The notes beneath the pieces were generated by a model that was not told the origin of the DNA, ran no database searches, and worked only from the letters and a program-made list of their open reading frames with translations. Below, piece after piece: positions 11,119 to 21,713 of a stretch of 64,000 nt of DNA. The stretch spans positions 14,623,010 through 14,687,009 of the forward strand of contig OX419342.1 of the NCBI GenBank assembly GCA_948470475.1, in the 5' to 3' direction. The number at the start of each line of letters is the position of its first letter. Positions within the stretch are counted from its first letter, which is position 1. The stretch comes from Galaxea fascicularis (taxonomy: Eukaryota > Cnidaria > Anthozoa > Scleractinia > Euphylliidae). A program made the position numbers and the translations under genes.

Positions 11119-11667
11119 TTAGCTGTGAGATTCATCATTAGTAGACTCGTTTCTTCGTAGGTCCTCAAGATCCTTCTCCAACTCTATCCTGATTCTGGAG
11201 TTATCAGATTTGCGAAGGAAAACTGCTGTAGATTTAGCCCAACAAAACTTGTAGCCATACTCAGTTTGATGAGTTTTCGCCGATCCCAAAAGATCTTGGA
11301 GCTTTGGCGACAGATGACTCAGAATTCCAATTTGGTCGATTTGGCCGTCAGAGGGAAGATAAAAATCATTTGGTGTGAGACGATTTGTGTTTGCTCTTGC
11401 AGCCAGCACCCTCTCCCGAACCATGCGCCTCACAAACTTGCAAACAATTACATTGTTTCGCTGTCCCAATTCTTGTCGGAATATCAGATGTTGCACGTTG
11501 ATAGCCTTTGTAACAGCTTCTACTTGACTTGCCAGTTTATTTAATCTCGTCTGAAAGTTCTCAATAATTGTTGAGAAGCCATCACAAGTATTGCTCAGAT
11601 GTTGAACACCCGCACTACTAGGAGGCACGGTCTGATTTATCTGCCATCTTGACTCTAAGCGATTCAA
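11119..11667 (-). CDS. LINE-1 ORF1 protein (RRM/transposase-22-like)
   Basis: 182 residues: an N-terminal segment with heptad-like hydrophobics (FSTIIENFQTRLNKLASQVEAV), a central basic part with NNVIVCKFVRRMVRERVLAAR and LTPNDFYL, then YGYKFCWAKSTAVFLRKSDNSRI. The layout (coiled coil, then an RRM-like core containing VIVCKF and a C-terminal CTD-like YKFCW...RK) resembles the chaperone ORF1 proteins of L1/CR1-type LINEs. It is open along its length and lies upstream of the endonuclease gene. The start at 11,667 is the first Met; an additional acidic/lysine-rich leader at 11.67-11.74 kb may belong to it. Confidence 0.6.
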   Translation of the reverse strand: MNRLESRWQINQTVPPSSAGVQHLSNTCDGFSTIIENFQTRLNKLASQVEAVTKAINVQHLIFRQELGQRNNVIVCKFVRRMVRERVLAARANTNRLTPNDFYLPSDGQIDQIGILSHLSPKLQDLLGSAKTHQTEYGYKFCWAKSTAVFLRKSDNSRIRIELEKDLEDLRRNESTNDESHS

Positions 11668-11829
11668 ATTCCTTGCTTAATTTCTTCAATTCTTTCTTTA
11701 CTTTATCGTGGTCTTTCTTTAGTTGCTTCACGTTGTCCCCCATCATGAGAAAGTAAAATAATTATAAAGTGTATAAATTTGTTAACTTACACTCGAAGTT
11801 AACATATTATAACCTGCGAAGCTGCTCAA

Positions 11830-12302
11830 GGTATGTCCGACCATGCTGCCCCTCGCTTGACGGTATGGTGGTCCGTTATCCACACAAGTGCATGAGCAGT
11901 TGAAACGGTGAACATAATCTCTTCCTCAAGAGAGTTCAGAGTTACAGTCTATTCTTCGTCCACTGCTATTTGGGGTTTAGACGGCGAGTCATCATTTTTC
12001 AAATACTGTAAGATTCCCTCTGTAACATCCAGGGCTGTTTGATACTTGCCCTTGGGTAAGGTCAACCGACTGAAGTCATCGGAGCGTCAGACTAAGACTT
12101 GTGAATGCTGACAATCACCAGGAACGTCAAACCACGATAACGGATACACGATATGATGGAGTCCCACTTCCCAATCTTCTCCATCTTTCAAATGAATTTT
12201 CCGAGGTAACGCCAGATGGTAAGAGGACTTGGAATTGGTCAGAAATAGATTGCTACTAGCGTTACTGGGAAGTGTCACGTAAAAGTTGTTGTCTCCAGTC
12301 AT
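11830..12302 (-). pseudogene. N-terminal part of minor capsid-like gene A (Polinton)
   Basis: Starts MTGDNNFYVTLPSNASS at 12,302 and continues with a WEVGLHHIVYPLSWFDV segment; this module is repeated in gene B at 6.6 kb. A stop ends the first frame at 12,087, but recognisable coding continues in another frame to about 11,940 before LINE-1 begins. The ATG overlaps the integrase stop in an ATGA, so the two genes touch. The C-terminal half is found beyond LINE-1 at 6.6-7.0 kb. It probably encodes a vertex or minor capsid component, as inferred for Polinton and adintovirus genes with this motif. Confidence 0.65.
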
Positions 12303-12929
12303 GTCCTTTTTTGCAAGGCTACCAATTGGTTATACGGAATCCAGCTGTCGTATTTCTTAGGCCAACCCTTCCAATACACTAGTACTTCTTTGTTGGCCTC
12401 TTTTCCTTGATGTGTTAAAACTTTTTCAATGCGAAACAAGTGATGAGCCGTTTCTTTCACTTTCTGCAACTCAGACTCATAAAAGGTGCCTTGAATCAAA
12501 TCGCAGTCTGCTTCCTTCAAATGGTATACAGGTGGATCCCTTGGAACTCTCTTGGCAACTGTAAAGGTCTCCTCTGTCCAGGATGGTAAGTAACCTTTCT
12601 CAAAGATTCGCTTATGTTTACTGATCTTGACTTGATCTCCTACTTTGAATTTATACTTTGCTGGCTTTCGCCAATCTTGATACAAGGTTTTCCAGACTTC
12701 TGTTGCATTGTGCATAGTTACATCGGCAGCCTTCATCTTGATACTTCGGTGGAAACTCTGATTGTAATAATTGTCTTTGACTAACCTTTCCAGTTTGTCC
12801 AGATAGTGGTATCAGCTAGTTGTGGTAAACATCTGCCACATTAATTGCTTCAAGGTGCAATTGAATCTCTTGACCACTTTGGGCTTTGGTTTCGTTGTAT
12901 GTCACGAAATGATGCATGTTCTCATTTTT
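12299..12929 (-). pseudogene. Polinton integrase, C-terminal half with chromodomain
   Basis: The last 145 codons (12,736-12,299) are open. They contain an SH3-like segment (KYKFKVGDQVKISKHK) and a C-terminal chromodomain (FRIEKVLTH...VLVYWKGWPKKYDSWIP), a common arrangement in Polinton integrases that bind chromatin at integration sites. Upstream, 12,929-12,740 shows catalytic-core remnants (HHFVTYNETKA, VKRFNCTLK, the region of the third acidic residue) with stops and a frameshift. The N-terminal half lies at 14.07-14.55 kb beyond an insertion. Confidence 0.85.
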
Positions 12930-14068
12930 AGCTCATGGATGACGTAGTCATGCCATGAGGTTTTGTTGTGGGTCTGAATTTCCCTCACTCACTCACTCGA
13001 TTTTGATTAATTTATTCATTAAACTTTCCCCCGGTCCCTCCCCTGGTAAGTATTGCTTTTTTCTCCATAGTCTTCTTGGTCCAACATTTGCAAATTTCAG
13101 GGTGTATTACAAAGTCGGAGAATTTTGCTCTGCAGATATTGTACACGTGTTTAATGTTCATGGCGTCGGTTTTTGGTTTGGATTTTCCAACTCAACAAAG
13201 GTCTATTTTGTTTAAGGATCAGTGATCAGATAAAGTTAATAAGATGAAGAACATGAGCTGCAAAAATTGAACTTTGAAATCTTCAGAGCAGCGAAAATGA
13301 ACTTCGAGATATTGCAAAAGCAACTATAAAGCTTATCACTGTGCGGTACCTGGGGCAGTAGTAATCGAGAATACTTTACCACAATATGATGGAACAATGA
13401 AGAAAATCGGCAAAAAAACCGAATTCTGGCAAGCAACGCATTTGATTTATGAGCAACATATGATCGATTTAAGCAGGTACGTAATGAAGTATTTTTGAAG
13501 ACGCTCTTTTCATGGTGAATGCTCGATTGCAAATATGATCTTGTTTAGAAAGGCTATATATCCCTTGGCTTAAACGATCAGTATAACACTTTGTCAACAT
13601 TTGACAAAAACACAAGGACCACAAGCATGCAAATATTTTTCTCTGTGAGGATATAATTTGGTCTGACAAGCAGCTATAACAGCTAATCTGTTCGAACAAC
13701 AAAATATTTGGAAAGCAAGTTAATTGTAGCACAAAGCGTAAATAGTTTTGTGCCGGACCCGGAATCGCTCAAAAACATTGTGACTGTACAGCGTGACTAA
13801 TTTCCCTAATTTCCCTATATTTGTGCTCCATCGCCGGTTCAAATTACTTACGTCTGTCAATTTCGTTTAATGTAATGCTTCTGGCGCCTGTCAATCAACT
13901 GCGTAATTTTACGGAAAATATTAGCACGTAAACAGTTCTTTTACCAATAGGTGTGTCTGAAAAGGATGTGCTCCCACTAAACACAAACGAACGTACAGGT
14001 TTCTTGCATATATCTTTTTAGATATTCTTGTAAATTTAAAGTATTGTTATGTCCCCCATCCATGAGCT
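12930..14068. mobile_element. Insertion with 12-bp inverted ends splitting the integrase
   Basis: AGCTCATGGATG at 12,930-12,941 is the exact reverse complement of CATCCATGAGCT at 14,057-14,068. Between them the integrase coding sequence is absent; outside them it is present on both sides. I found no transposase, no clear TSD and no strong coding frame, so the class is unknown. The short inverted ends could be chance, but their position at both edges of the coding gap argues against it. Confidence 0.55.
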
Positions 14069-14553
14069 GGCTCATAGGAGCCTTTGATTGGGAAAGGTTC
14101 AAAACCTTTATTTTTAAATTCAGTCCCAGCGTCGGTTTGCAACTTTAATGGTGTTCAACCTTGCTTGAAGATATTTCTGAACGCTGCCTCCAACAAAGAG
14201 CCAGACTTTGATTTCAGGGGAATCACCCAGGCGTACTTGGATAGGATGTCGATACAAGTCAGCAAATACTTGAACTCCTTATTCCATCGACTCAGACTTT
14301 GCATGTCCACTAAATCCGCCTGCCACTGAGCATTGATATCAAACACTAATACTCTGTTACGACAAAAGTGTTTTCGTGCCGGATTGTGTAGGGTGTAACT
14401 GGGTCGGCCTTGGAGCCAACTGAGCACTTGAGAGCGTTTCAATCCATACTGACGTACTGTGCAATACAATTTGTCGACTCCCCCTAAACCAGAAGGACGG
14501 TCCACTTCATAATACAGTTTCTCTAATAGTCGGTTCATCTGATTGTGGGTCAT
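14069..14553 (-). pseudogene. Polinton integrase, N-terminal half (zinc-binding and DDE core start)
   Basis: 132 open codons from 14,553: an N-terminal helical region with SQVLSWLQGRPSYTLH, a histidine/cysteine region (ARKHFCRN), then the rve-type catalytic core with WQADLVDMQ (first catalytic Asp) and LLTCIDILSKYAW. Past a stop at 14,155 the core continues in frame with LQTDAGTEFKNK (second catalytic Asp) to about 14,085. The gene is then cut by the 12,930-14,068 insert. It is a DDE integrase that would join the element ends to the target. Confidence 0.85.
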
Positions 14554-14738
14554 CTTCTTCTTCTTTGACGTTTTTCTCTTTGTGATTGTCTGTGGTATCT
14601 TTCATTTGATATGTACTTCACCACCACAACATGCAATTAAACATCACATTCTCTGACATATGTCACTTAAAGAAACGGTAGGCATTGAACTTCCACACAG
14701 ACGACTTGCAGCACTGCTCATAGTTGAAAACCAAATGA

Positions 14739-14930
14739 CTACAAAATGCTCGTCCACAGGTTTTTTATAATCTGCCACGTCATCCACCAGACAGGAGGAT
14801 AATGTGTAGGATAGGCACCCTTTAACTTTCGATGGAATTCATATTGTTCAGTTAACTTGGCGTTACACTGATCCATGTAAAAGTAAACACTCAATAAACG
14901 ACCCAAGTTCATGGGATCTAGTTCATTCAA
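14739..14930 (-). CDS. Short unrecognised ORF upstream of Polinton integrase
   Basis: 63 codons starting MNELDPMNLGRLLS, with a Tyr/Trp-rich second half. Length and position suggest a remnant of a small Polinton gene next to the integrase, but I do not recognise any domain. The surrounding 14.56-15.15 kb holds no other open frame of note. Confidence 0.25.
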   Translation of the reverse strand: MNELDPMNLGRLLSVYFYMDQCNAKLTEQYEFHRKLKGAYPTHYPPVWWMTWQIIKNLWTSIL

Positions 14931-15149
14931 AAGAACTTACCAACTTTCACAACGTAAGGGATGCCGTGTGTATCGTGGAAAACAATGTCGAGCACAAGTG
15001 TGAACCAAGAGGAAGTAAACTCTATCCATGTTGATGTGATAACTGGAAATGACTAGTTCCCTCGCTTTATTTTGTAGTCAGTCAGCCCTAAGACAGGTCC
15101 CTTGTGTTTCTTCTTTTAAAAGAAAAGTAAAAATTTGATGAGAGGATTT

Positions 15150-15325
15150 TTCGACCTTGTTAAAACAGGAGGGCGACTTTATTCGACCATGCTAAAACAT
15201 GAGGGCGACTTTTCTCGACCTTGTCAAAACATGAGGGCGGCTTCATTCGATCATGCTAAAACATGAGGGCGACTTTTCTAGACCTTGTTAAAACAACAGC
15301 GCGACTTTTCTCGTTTGAAACAACG
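15150..15325. repeat. Tandem array, unit about 32 bp
   Basis: Five or so copies of a unit like CGACCTTGTTAAAACAGGAG followed by GGCGACTTT, alternating CTTGT and CATGC variants (a 64-bp dimer). It could be part of the Polinton terminal repeat, which would put the end of the element close by; this is not proven. Confidence 0.75.
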
Positions 15326-15865
15326 TAAACGGACTCTTGTAAGGACTTCTGTATTGTGATTATAGTTTTTTTTACTGTTTTGCTGCAGAGCCACAGCCAC
15401 CATTCAAACATGTGCTAACGTACATTTTCGATTTATCATCAGCCTTTGCCACGTTGGATCAAGGGACTACATGACTATGAGCATAAACGATTTTGCTTTA
15501 TCACAGTTTAATTACATCTGATTACAAATTGAATAAATCTACATACATCTGAATACAAATGGATAAATCTCTAAACTATAGATTACACTGTAACAGTCCC
15601 AGTGTCTCACTTTTAAATCCAACATCACAACCGGTTATGTGCTTTGGCTGAGTCACAAATTTTCTAACATGTATCGTTGACATTTTAACCTCAACAAACT
15701 GAAATATTCCACAAAATGGTGAAACCCCAAAGTGATAACAGATAACATCTGATTGGCAATGACAACAGACAAAACAAATCGGTTTCAGAAAAACATTTGT
15801 CAATAAACATTGAATTAAAGACGAAATTTTTACTGCAATTAGCCTTTTAAGTCTGCAATGTTTTA

Positions 15866-16990
15866 ACTAACAACGAGAATTGCTGTGAGGGACAACCTAT
15901 TGCTGGCATTTTGAATGCTGCAGCTTTTAAAAATCGTGTTTACTTTTCGGAAGGAGTTGTTGCTCTTTGCAAGAGTTTTCCAAATGTCAATCCGGCTCTT
16001 GTTCCTAACGAAGTGGAGCCGAGGGTACAGACCGTCCGACCTTCGCTTGGCTTTTCTTCAACCAATTTTGTGCCCAATAATGATCGACGGCAGGGAAAAC
16101 GAAGAGTTTTAGGATCCAAAATGAAATATTGTATAGAAAACATTTGGAGAAAACACGAGCATTTTTTAGTCCAAACCAATTTGAGATAAAAGCGTGAAAA
16201 CAACAAAACGTAAGAAAACAAAAAACGATACAAATGTTTCTTCGGCGTTTCTCGTATAAATTGGAAAAATAAGACAAGTAACAAACATAACTAGTGAGTA
16301 ACCTAGGCAAATCACTAGTCCGAGTGTTCTTGACATTTAAGTGTCTGTATAAAAGAAAAAACACGAATTCTAACCTGTGGCTGCAGACAATTTAGGTCAG
16401 TAAATAATCACTCCAAACGCAGAGCTGACATAATAGCCGTCATTTCACACAAAATCATTGCTTTGCTAAGAATTACTGCGAGGTGCAACATATTGCTGGC
16501 ATTTCCAATGCTGCATCTGTTAAAAATTGCGTTTACTTTTGGCAAGGAGTTATTGTTCTTTGTGCATGGAGAGTTTTCCAAATGTCAAACTTACCAAGCG
16601 GGGCCGAGGTTATAAACCGTCCGGACTTCGCTTGGCTTTTCTTCAACAAATTTTGTGCCATAAAATGAGTGACAGCAGGAAAAAACGAAACGTTTTAGGA
16701 TCCAAGATGAAATATTGGATAGAAAACATTTGCAAGTCTAAACCAATTTGAGATGAAAGGGTGAAACAAAACGTGAGAAACCGATGTGAATGTCTCCTTG
16801 ACGTTTCTCATAGAAATTGGAAAAAATAAGACAAGTAACAAACCGAGACAAATCGCTATTCAATTTTCTTGGCATAAATGTCCATATACAAGACAAAACA
16901 GGAGTACTAACCTGCACACAGTTTAACTCAGTCAACAATCACTCCAAACGCTGAACTTAAGCCGAAGCCATCATTTCACACAAAAGTAAG
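15866..16990. repeat. Tandem duplication of a ~590-bp anonymous segment
   Basis: Two diverged direct copies offset by about 591 bp. Shared landmarks include TATTGCTGGCATTT near 15,899 and 16,490, GAGTTTTCCAAATGTCAA near 15,972 and 16,570, GTTTTAGGATCCAA near 16,108 and 16,692, and CAATCACTCCAAACGC near 16,408 and 16,935. Reading frames in the two copies do not agree, so there is no evidence for a gene. Flanks 15.33-15.86 and 16.99-17.28 kb hold nothing recognisable. Confidence 0.85.
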
Positions 16991-17285
16991 ACTTAAGTCT
17001 TATTATTTCTCATGCCTATCAAGGAAGCTTCTTCAATTAAGGATTTTAGCGGCAAAACCATCCAGTTTAACACACAGCAAAGTCCGAAGACAGCGCATAA
17101 TTACTGAAACCTTGCCAGACCACACGATCTTTTCTCTTCGTGCAAGCTTCTGCAGGCAAACACGAGGAAAAGCTGAAACTACCTGACACCTGGTAATGTT
17201 TTTACAGCTTGACAAGAGATGTTCTCTTTTTCCTCACCATAATTTCATCTCTTTTCTCGAGCTTTTTGTTTTTCTTTCTCCCATC

Positions 17286-17720
17286 CACAGGAAAAATTTC
17301 GGATTCCCATATTGGGAAATTGTTGTATTTTCCCCAAATTTGAGAAAAAGTTGGGGAAATACTAAGGAAAATATTCCCCAAATTGGAAAAATTTTTGAAT
17401 CCTAGAGGACCCTTCATTTTCCAAAAAGGGATTTTTTTGGGAAAAATGATAATTTTACTTTCACAACTTGACTTTGGGAAAATAATGGTATTTTTTCCAA
17501 TTCTGGGAAAGAGATGGGACTTTATTTTCCTTCTCTGGGAAAATAATGGGAAAAATAATGGGAATATTTTGTGTTCAAAACAAATCCAAAAATGTTACTT
17601 TGGGAAAATCTTGGGAAGTGTTAGCACCACTCAATTTTTCCCAAATTTATTTGTATTTGGGACATAATTTCCAAAAAAATGGGAAATATTGAGAAAAACT
17701 TTGGTGAATTACTGGATTAA
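17286..17720. repeat. Left subterminal repeats of EnSpm A (TTCCCA/TGGGAA palindromes)
   Basis: Dense repeats of short palindromic units such as TTCCCATATTGGGAAA, CCCCAAATTGGAAAAATT and TTGGGAAAAT. The mirror-image set occurs at 25.07-25.60 kb. In CACTA elements subterminal repeats of this kind bind the element-encoded protein during excision; here that role is inferred. Short ORFs in this stretch are artefacts of the repeats. Confidence 0.7.
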
Positions 17721-17889
17721 CCCAGTACTGTTGAAAACTGGACATGTTGATTACAAGGATATACATTTTCCCAAATGACACTCTATGGATTCTGTTTAAA
17801 ACAAGAGAATTCCCATTTTAGCAGTAGAGGGTAAGGCGACATACATCATAAAATGAATGTTCGGAAACCTAATTTGACTGTATTAGACA

Positions 17890-20450
17890 AAACACCATTG
17901 TACTCATTCTTTCTTTCTCCACTGTGTGTGAGAACTCCACCCCCCACTTGCAATTCCAATGACAGAGTGCCATGAAACAGTGTTTCTACCATGCCTTCCT
18001 TGCGTCTCCCTTATAGAGATTCTTGTGCCTGCCACTCTCAACAAAGAAAAAAACATCAACTGTTCTTTGACAATAGTCAACACTTTGGACATGGCCAAAC
18101 CAAATTTCATGGACCAGTTCACCCTGAATTAACAGCATATCACCACACTCAATATAAACAGGAACAATGATGGTGTATGGCAGCTGTCTTGCTTCCCTCT
18201 GGTAGTCAGCAACAGAAATTATACCACTGTCACAACTGTAGAGTATAACCTTTCTCTTGATGCAGTCAAGTGGCAAAAATAATTGCTTGCCATTTGGTTC
18301 AGCCTTAACTTTAATAAACCCACTCCAGAAATCCCTTACTTGACGTCCATCTTCTGCAGTAAGAGGATGGTAACTTAGCCCAATTGCTAACAGTCTTGTT
18401 GTATTTGTTCACATCTTACAGAGACAAAATTGTTTATCATCCATAACATACATCTTCTGTTTATGCTGATTTGGATTTTAGTGTTATAGTACAAAATCTG
18501 GAGAACAGGAATGACTAATACTATTATGGAAAGCTAACTGTGTGACAACCAATCAGATACAATATAAAACCCCCAGAATTTAAAATATGGTTTTCCTGTA
18601 ATAAGTTATGGAATACCCATGGACAGCTGTGTTGTCATATGAAGGGGCTTAAATTCAACCCTTTGGAACCAATTTGAAATGTGTTTGAAACAAATTGAAA
18701 CATGTTCGAAATGTGTTTCAAACACTGCATTTGTGCAAAAAATCAATCACCTTAATCCCCTATCCCCCTTCAACAGCTTGCAGTGGTTTAAAAAATTCCC
18801 GCCTGGACTCTGACTGAGCAAATGTTGCTTCAATCCCCTTGCAGTTATGTGACTTATTAATGTATTGTTTAACAGCCCTCTCATATACTGCACACCAATA
18901 GTTGTCAGGGGATGAAAAGTTGATCATGTCTTCATGTATGTGAGTCAAATTATGCACTGATATTGTGCACATATGTGATCCCTGAATTTCTTCAATCAGA
19001 CTGTTGAGCCGCCATGCCAACTTTCTGTGCGGTTCAATCATGTTATCATCCCATGACTTTCTGCCACTATAAAAGTGGAGTTCTGTAAGCCTTGAAACAA
19101 GTGATTGGATTTCCAATTCGTTCCTGTCAGCTAGCTTGCTCATGAATATACAGTCTGCCATAGGAAAGGAAAACGTCTGCAGTCCTTCTGCTTTCCATTG
19201 TCCTACATGCACTTCTTTACACTGTGCAAGTGATCGAGGGATTGTTCCAGCTTTACGCTCTTGTGTCCAAGGAAAATTTTCAACTTGATCATCGAAATAT
19301 GATGGATCAATGAGCTTTAGTTCCAGAATTCTCTCTTCCCAAGGATACATAAAGTGGTAGCGATGGTAGCAGAGTGTTCGATGGTAGCGGTGGTAGCGAT
19401 GGTAGCGGAGTGTACTGTTCTCCAGTGTTTTACCAAGTAGTTTGCACCTTCTGCATCCAGCCTTTCCTTGGTTCAAGAATTTACCACACTCACACTGACC
19501 AGGATGATCTCCTGTCCAGCATAGAAGTAGTACACGCACTGTCTCCTCTTTTCTAGTTTGATAGCCTTCTACCTCTATGTCTCTTGGATAGTTGAAAACA
19601 CTGAAACCATCAATGAACCCTTTGGATATGTCCTGTAGCAAAGGCTGTAGAAATGGGTCAAGAGCTTCAGGTAGGTTGGGAACCTGGTAGCAAGGAATAA
19701 AACCAACGACATATACCTCTTCTACATGGTTCCTGTCATTCTTGGTCATGTTTGCAATGCTAACTTCTAGTAATCCACACCCTCTATAACTTGTACCAAA
19801 TAGCTGCCACCCATCCCAGTGGCCTACAAGAACCAAATTCAAAGGAGACCCATCGGTAACTTTAACACAGTGTTCAAAGATTTCAAAACAGTTTGAGCAT
19901 TCCACATCTTTACTTCTGTCTTTGCCATTGGGAGAGTTGATTACCTGATCTGATGAAACTGGTAATCCACAATGAGGACAGACTGCTGGTAATGTCCAGG
20001 TGCTCTTAGGGTCCCAAAACCACTGCAGTTCAAGCCACCGCTCACCATCCCAGAATTCACTTTTATCTGGATTGCTGCTTTGGCGACCAAGCCAATTGTC
20101 ACGTGCATTCCAGTGGGACAACATTTTTCTGCACATACCAGCATCTTTAAACCAGTTCTTCACTTTTGTGCTGATGCCTAGGTAGTAATATTTTAGATAG
20201 TCATTTTTGCCACAATGAATGCACAAGTCATCCTTATTCTCCAGAATGCTGTATTTTCCAGTGTAAACAAATTCTTAGTAGTTTTTCCATTTCTTGCTTG
20301 CTCCTTTTCATTTCGACAGATGCAAATAAACAGTAATTTGGCATCTTCGTATCCTTCCTCTTTTAGCAGTTTCTGTACAGAGTTCCAGTTTCTTGGCCAA
20401 AGAGTTAGCAAAATTTCAAATAACCGGATCACTTTTTCTGCTACTTTCCG
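17890..20450 (-). pseudogene. EnSpm A transposase (TNP2-like), probably inactive
   Basis: The main frame is open from 20,274 to 18,760 (about 500 codons). It starts with zinc-ligand motifs (CIHCGK, then CPHCGLP and CSNCFE) and continues with YPRDIEVEGYQTRKEETVRV-type sequence leading to LLLCWTGDHPGQCECGKF, the TNP2 region before CxxC. It ends with a DUF4218-like stretch having NLTHIHEDMINFSSP. A tandem expansion of YHR codons (19.35-19.42 kb) lies mid-protein. Upstream sequence (20,432-20,277) is coding-like in another frame, so either an intron or a frameshift separates it. A C-terminal exon at 18.40-17.90 kb carries an in-frame TAG. Confidence 0.65.
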
Positions 20451-20935
20451 TGATTGTCGCCATAATGTTTTTTTTCAGAAAGGTGTACGCTGTTTAAGTA
20501 ATACCATGGGCTCAGTGTCGTTTTGGGCGGGAACCTGTAGCCAATAAGTTTACGTCTTCTAAAGACAGGCCAATCACGAGCTGCAAACAAAGATGACAAT
20601 ACCCCGCTCGGAAATTTGGCGCCCTTTCCACTTCAGTCGCGTCTCGTAGCTGGCTTGAACAAAAACTATTGTCTGCGAGTTCTTGTGGAAGCATATATAT
20701 GAATAATCAGGAAAATGAAACAGAATGAAGTCTATCTTCTGCAGAGGAAATAAATCAAAAATTATTACAGCTCTTTGGCGAAGAAATCGCAAAAGCGTTT
20801 CGAGGTAAGCCATTAATGTCGAGCACGCAATTGTTTTTATGTTGTAAACTTGTGTGGTCTGAATGAATTGTCAAGTTCTACTTTCTCTTCTTTTTCGACC
20901 TTCTATTTGATTACAGAAGAAGAAATAAACTGCCC

Positions 20936-21499
20936 TGTTACGAAAAATTATTGCGTGACTCGCGTTACTGTCTGGAAGTGTCTAGAATGTTCTGCATATT
21001 TAATTAGTGCTGAATCATCGTGATTCCGTAATTCTATTTTTAAGCCGTTTGCATATGTAACTGTAAATAGTTCCTTATTGTAATGTTTCTTTATTTAGCT
21101 GAGTCGGAAAGTTCTAGAATTTTAGGTTAAAAAGGTATATAAGCCGATCAGTGTAGCTTTAGAGTTTTTCTAAGCAGAGTGTTTGTTGAAGAAAGTAAAG
21201 AGAAGTAACTTGAGAGCTGAGAGCGTTTGGCAGAGGCCGTGTTTATTGAAGTTGACAGAGGTCGTTTATACAGTTGGCAGAGGTCGTGTACATTTGGCAG
21301 AGGCCGTGAGTATCGAAGTTTGACGAAGGTCGAGTGTGATTTTATAAGCCTAGTGTGAGCTTATTGTGAAGCCTTGTGCAGAGTTTACTACATTTCGTTG
21401 GGAATAAATAACCTTGTTGCTGTTCCGACAACCCTGCGTTCTGTTTAGTCTACAAACAACCCACTTCTCACTCGTCACGACACAATCGAACTCGTAACA
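20936..21499 (+). mobile_element. Solo LTR of an LTR retrotransposon with 5-bp TSD
   Basis: Begins TGTTACG and ends CGTAACA, exact inverted ends. TGCCC lies on both sides (20,931-20,935 and 21,500-21,504). Within are a TATA box (TATATAAG near 21,136) and a polyadenylation signal (AATAAATAA near 21,402), with GGCAGAGGCCGTG-like short repeats between. The 564-bp unit has no internal genes, so it is a solo LTR left by recombination. Superfamily cannot be fixed without a pol gene. Removing it and one TSD restores the exon 2 frame of the EnSpm A accessory gene. Confidence 0.92.
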
Positions 21500-21713
21500 T
21501 GCCCATTGGTCATTGCCGATCCCCTGAGGAGAGAGGCAGACTCTGCAATCTTCATGAAACTTGGTTTAACTTATGGAAAAGCCTTGCTATTCCGCTGAGA
21601 GTTCGAAAAGCTGATTCCACAATGTCAACCACGAGGAAAGAAAATGAACGTTCTGACGCCGCTAAGTAAGCCTTCTATGGGTGATATAGCCTCATTTTCT
21701 CCAGAGCTCAAAC

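Larger units (their letters stand above)
7006..11790 (-). mobile_element. LINE-1: degenerate non-LTR retrotransposon inserted in Polinton
   Basis: Minus-strand order is ORF1 (11.67-11.12 kb), apurinic-type endonuclease (10.9-9.3 kb, split by a TTAA element) and reverse transcriptase (8.5-7.28 kb). The 3' end at about 7009-7030 reads AATAAAAGTTG followed by GTT repeats, a microsatellite tail typical of CR1/L2/Rex-like LINEs. The 5' limit near 11.79 kb is inferred from where Polinton minor capsid coding resumes. All ORFs carry stops or frameshifts. Confidence 0.8.
1..15330 (-). mobile_element. Decayed Polinton/Maverick-type DNA transposon (left end outside window)
   Basis: A co-oriented minus-strand set of genes characteristic of Polintons: retroviral-type integrase with chromodomain (14.55-12.3 kb), two minor-capsid-like genes (12.3-6.6 and 6.6-2.96 kb), a small basic protein, major capsid protein, adenain-type protease and packaging ATPase (2.97 kb to 1). 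The order is that expected of the family. Every large gene carries stops, frameshifts or insertions, so the copy is dead. The right boundary is a guess: a 32-bp tandem array at 15.15-15.33 kb may belong to the terminal repeat. The protein-primed DNA polymerase was not found and would lie left of the window if present. Confidence 0.85.

Noticed and set aside
15150..15325. CRISPR-like array
   Set aside because: Units are contiguous tandem repeats without unique spacers, in eukaryotic DNA.
20574..20813. Minus-strand 79-codon ORF upstream of EnSpm A transposase
   Set aside because: Overlaps exon 1 of the plus-strand accessory gene, which has better splice and phase support.
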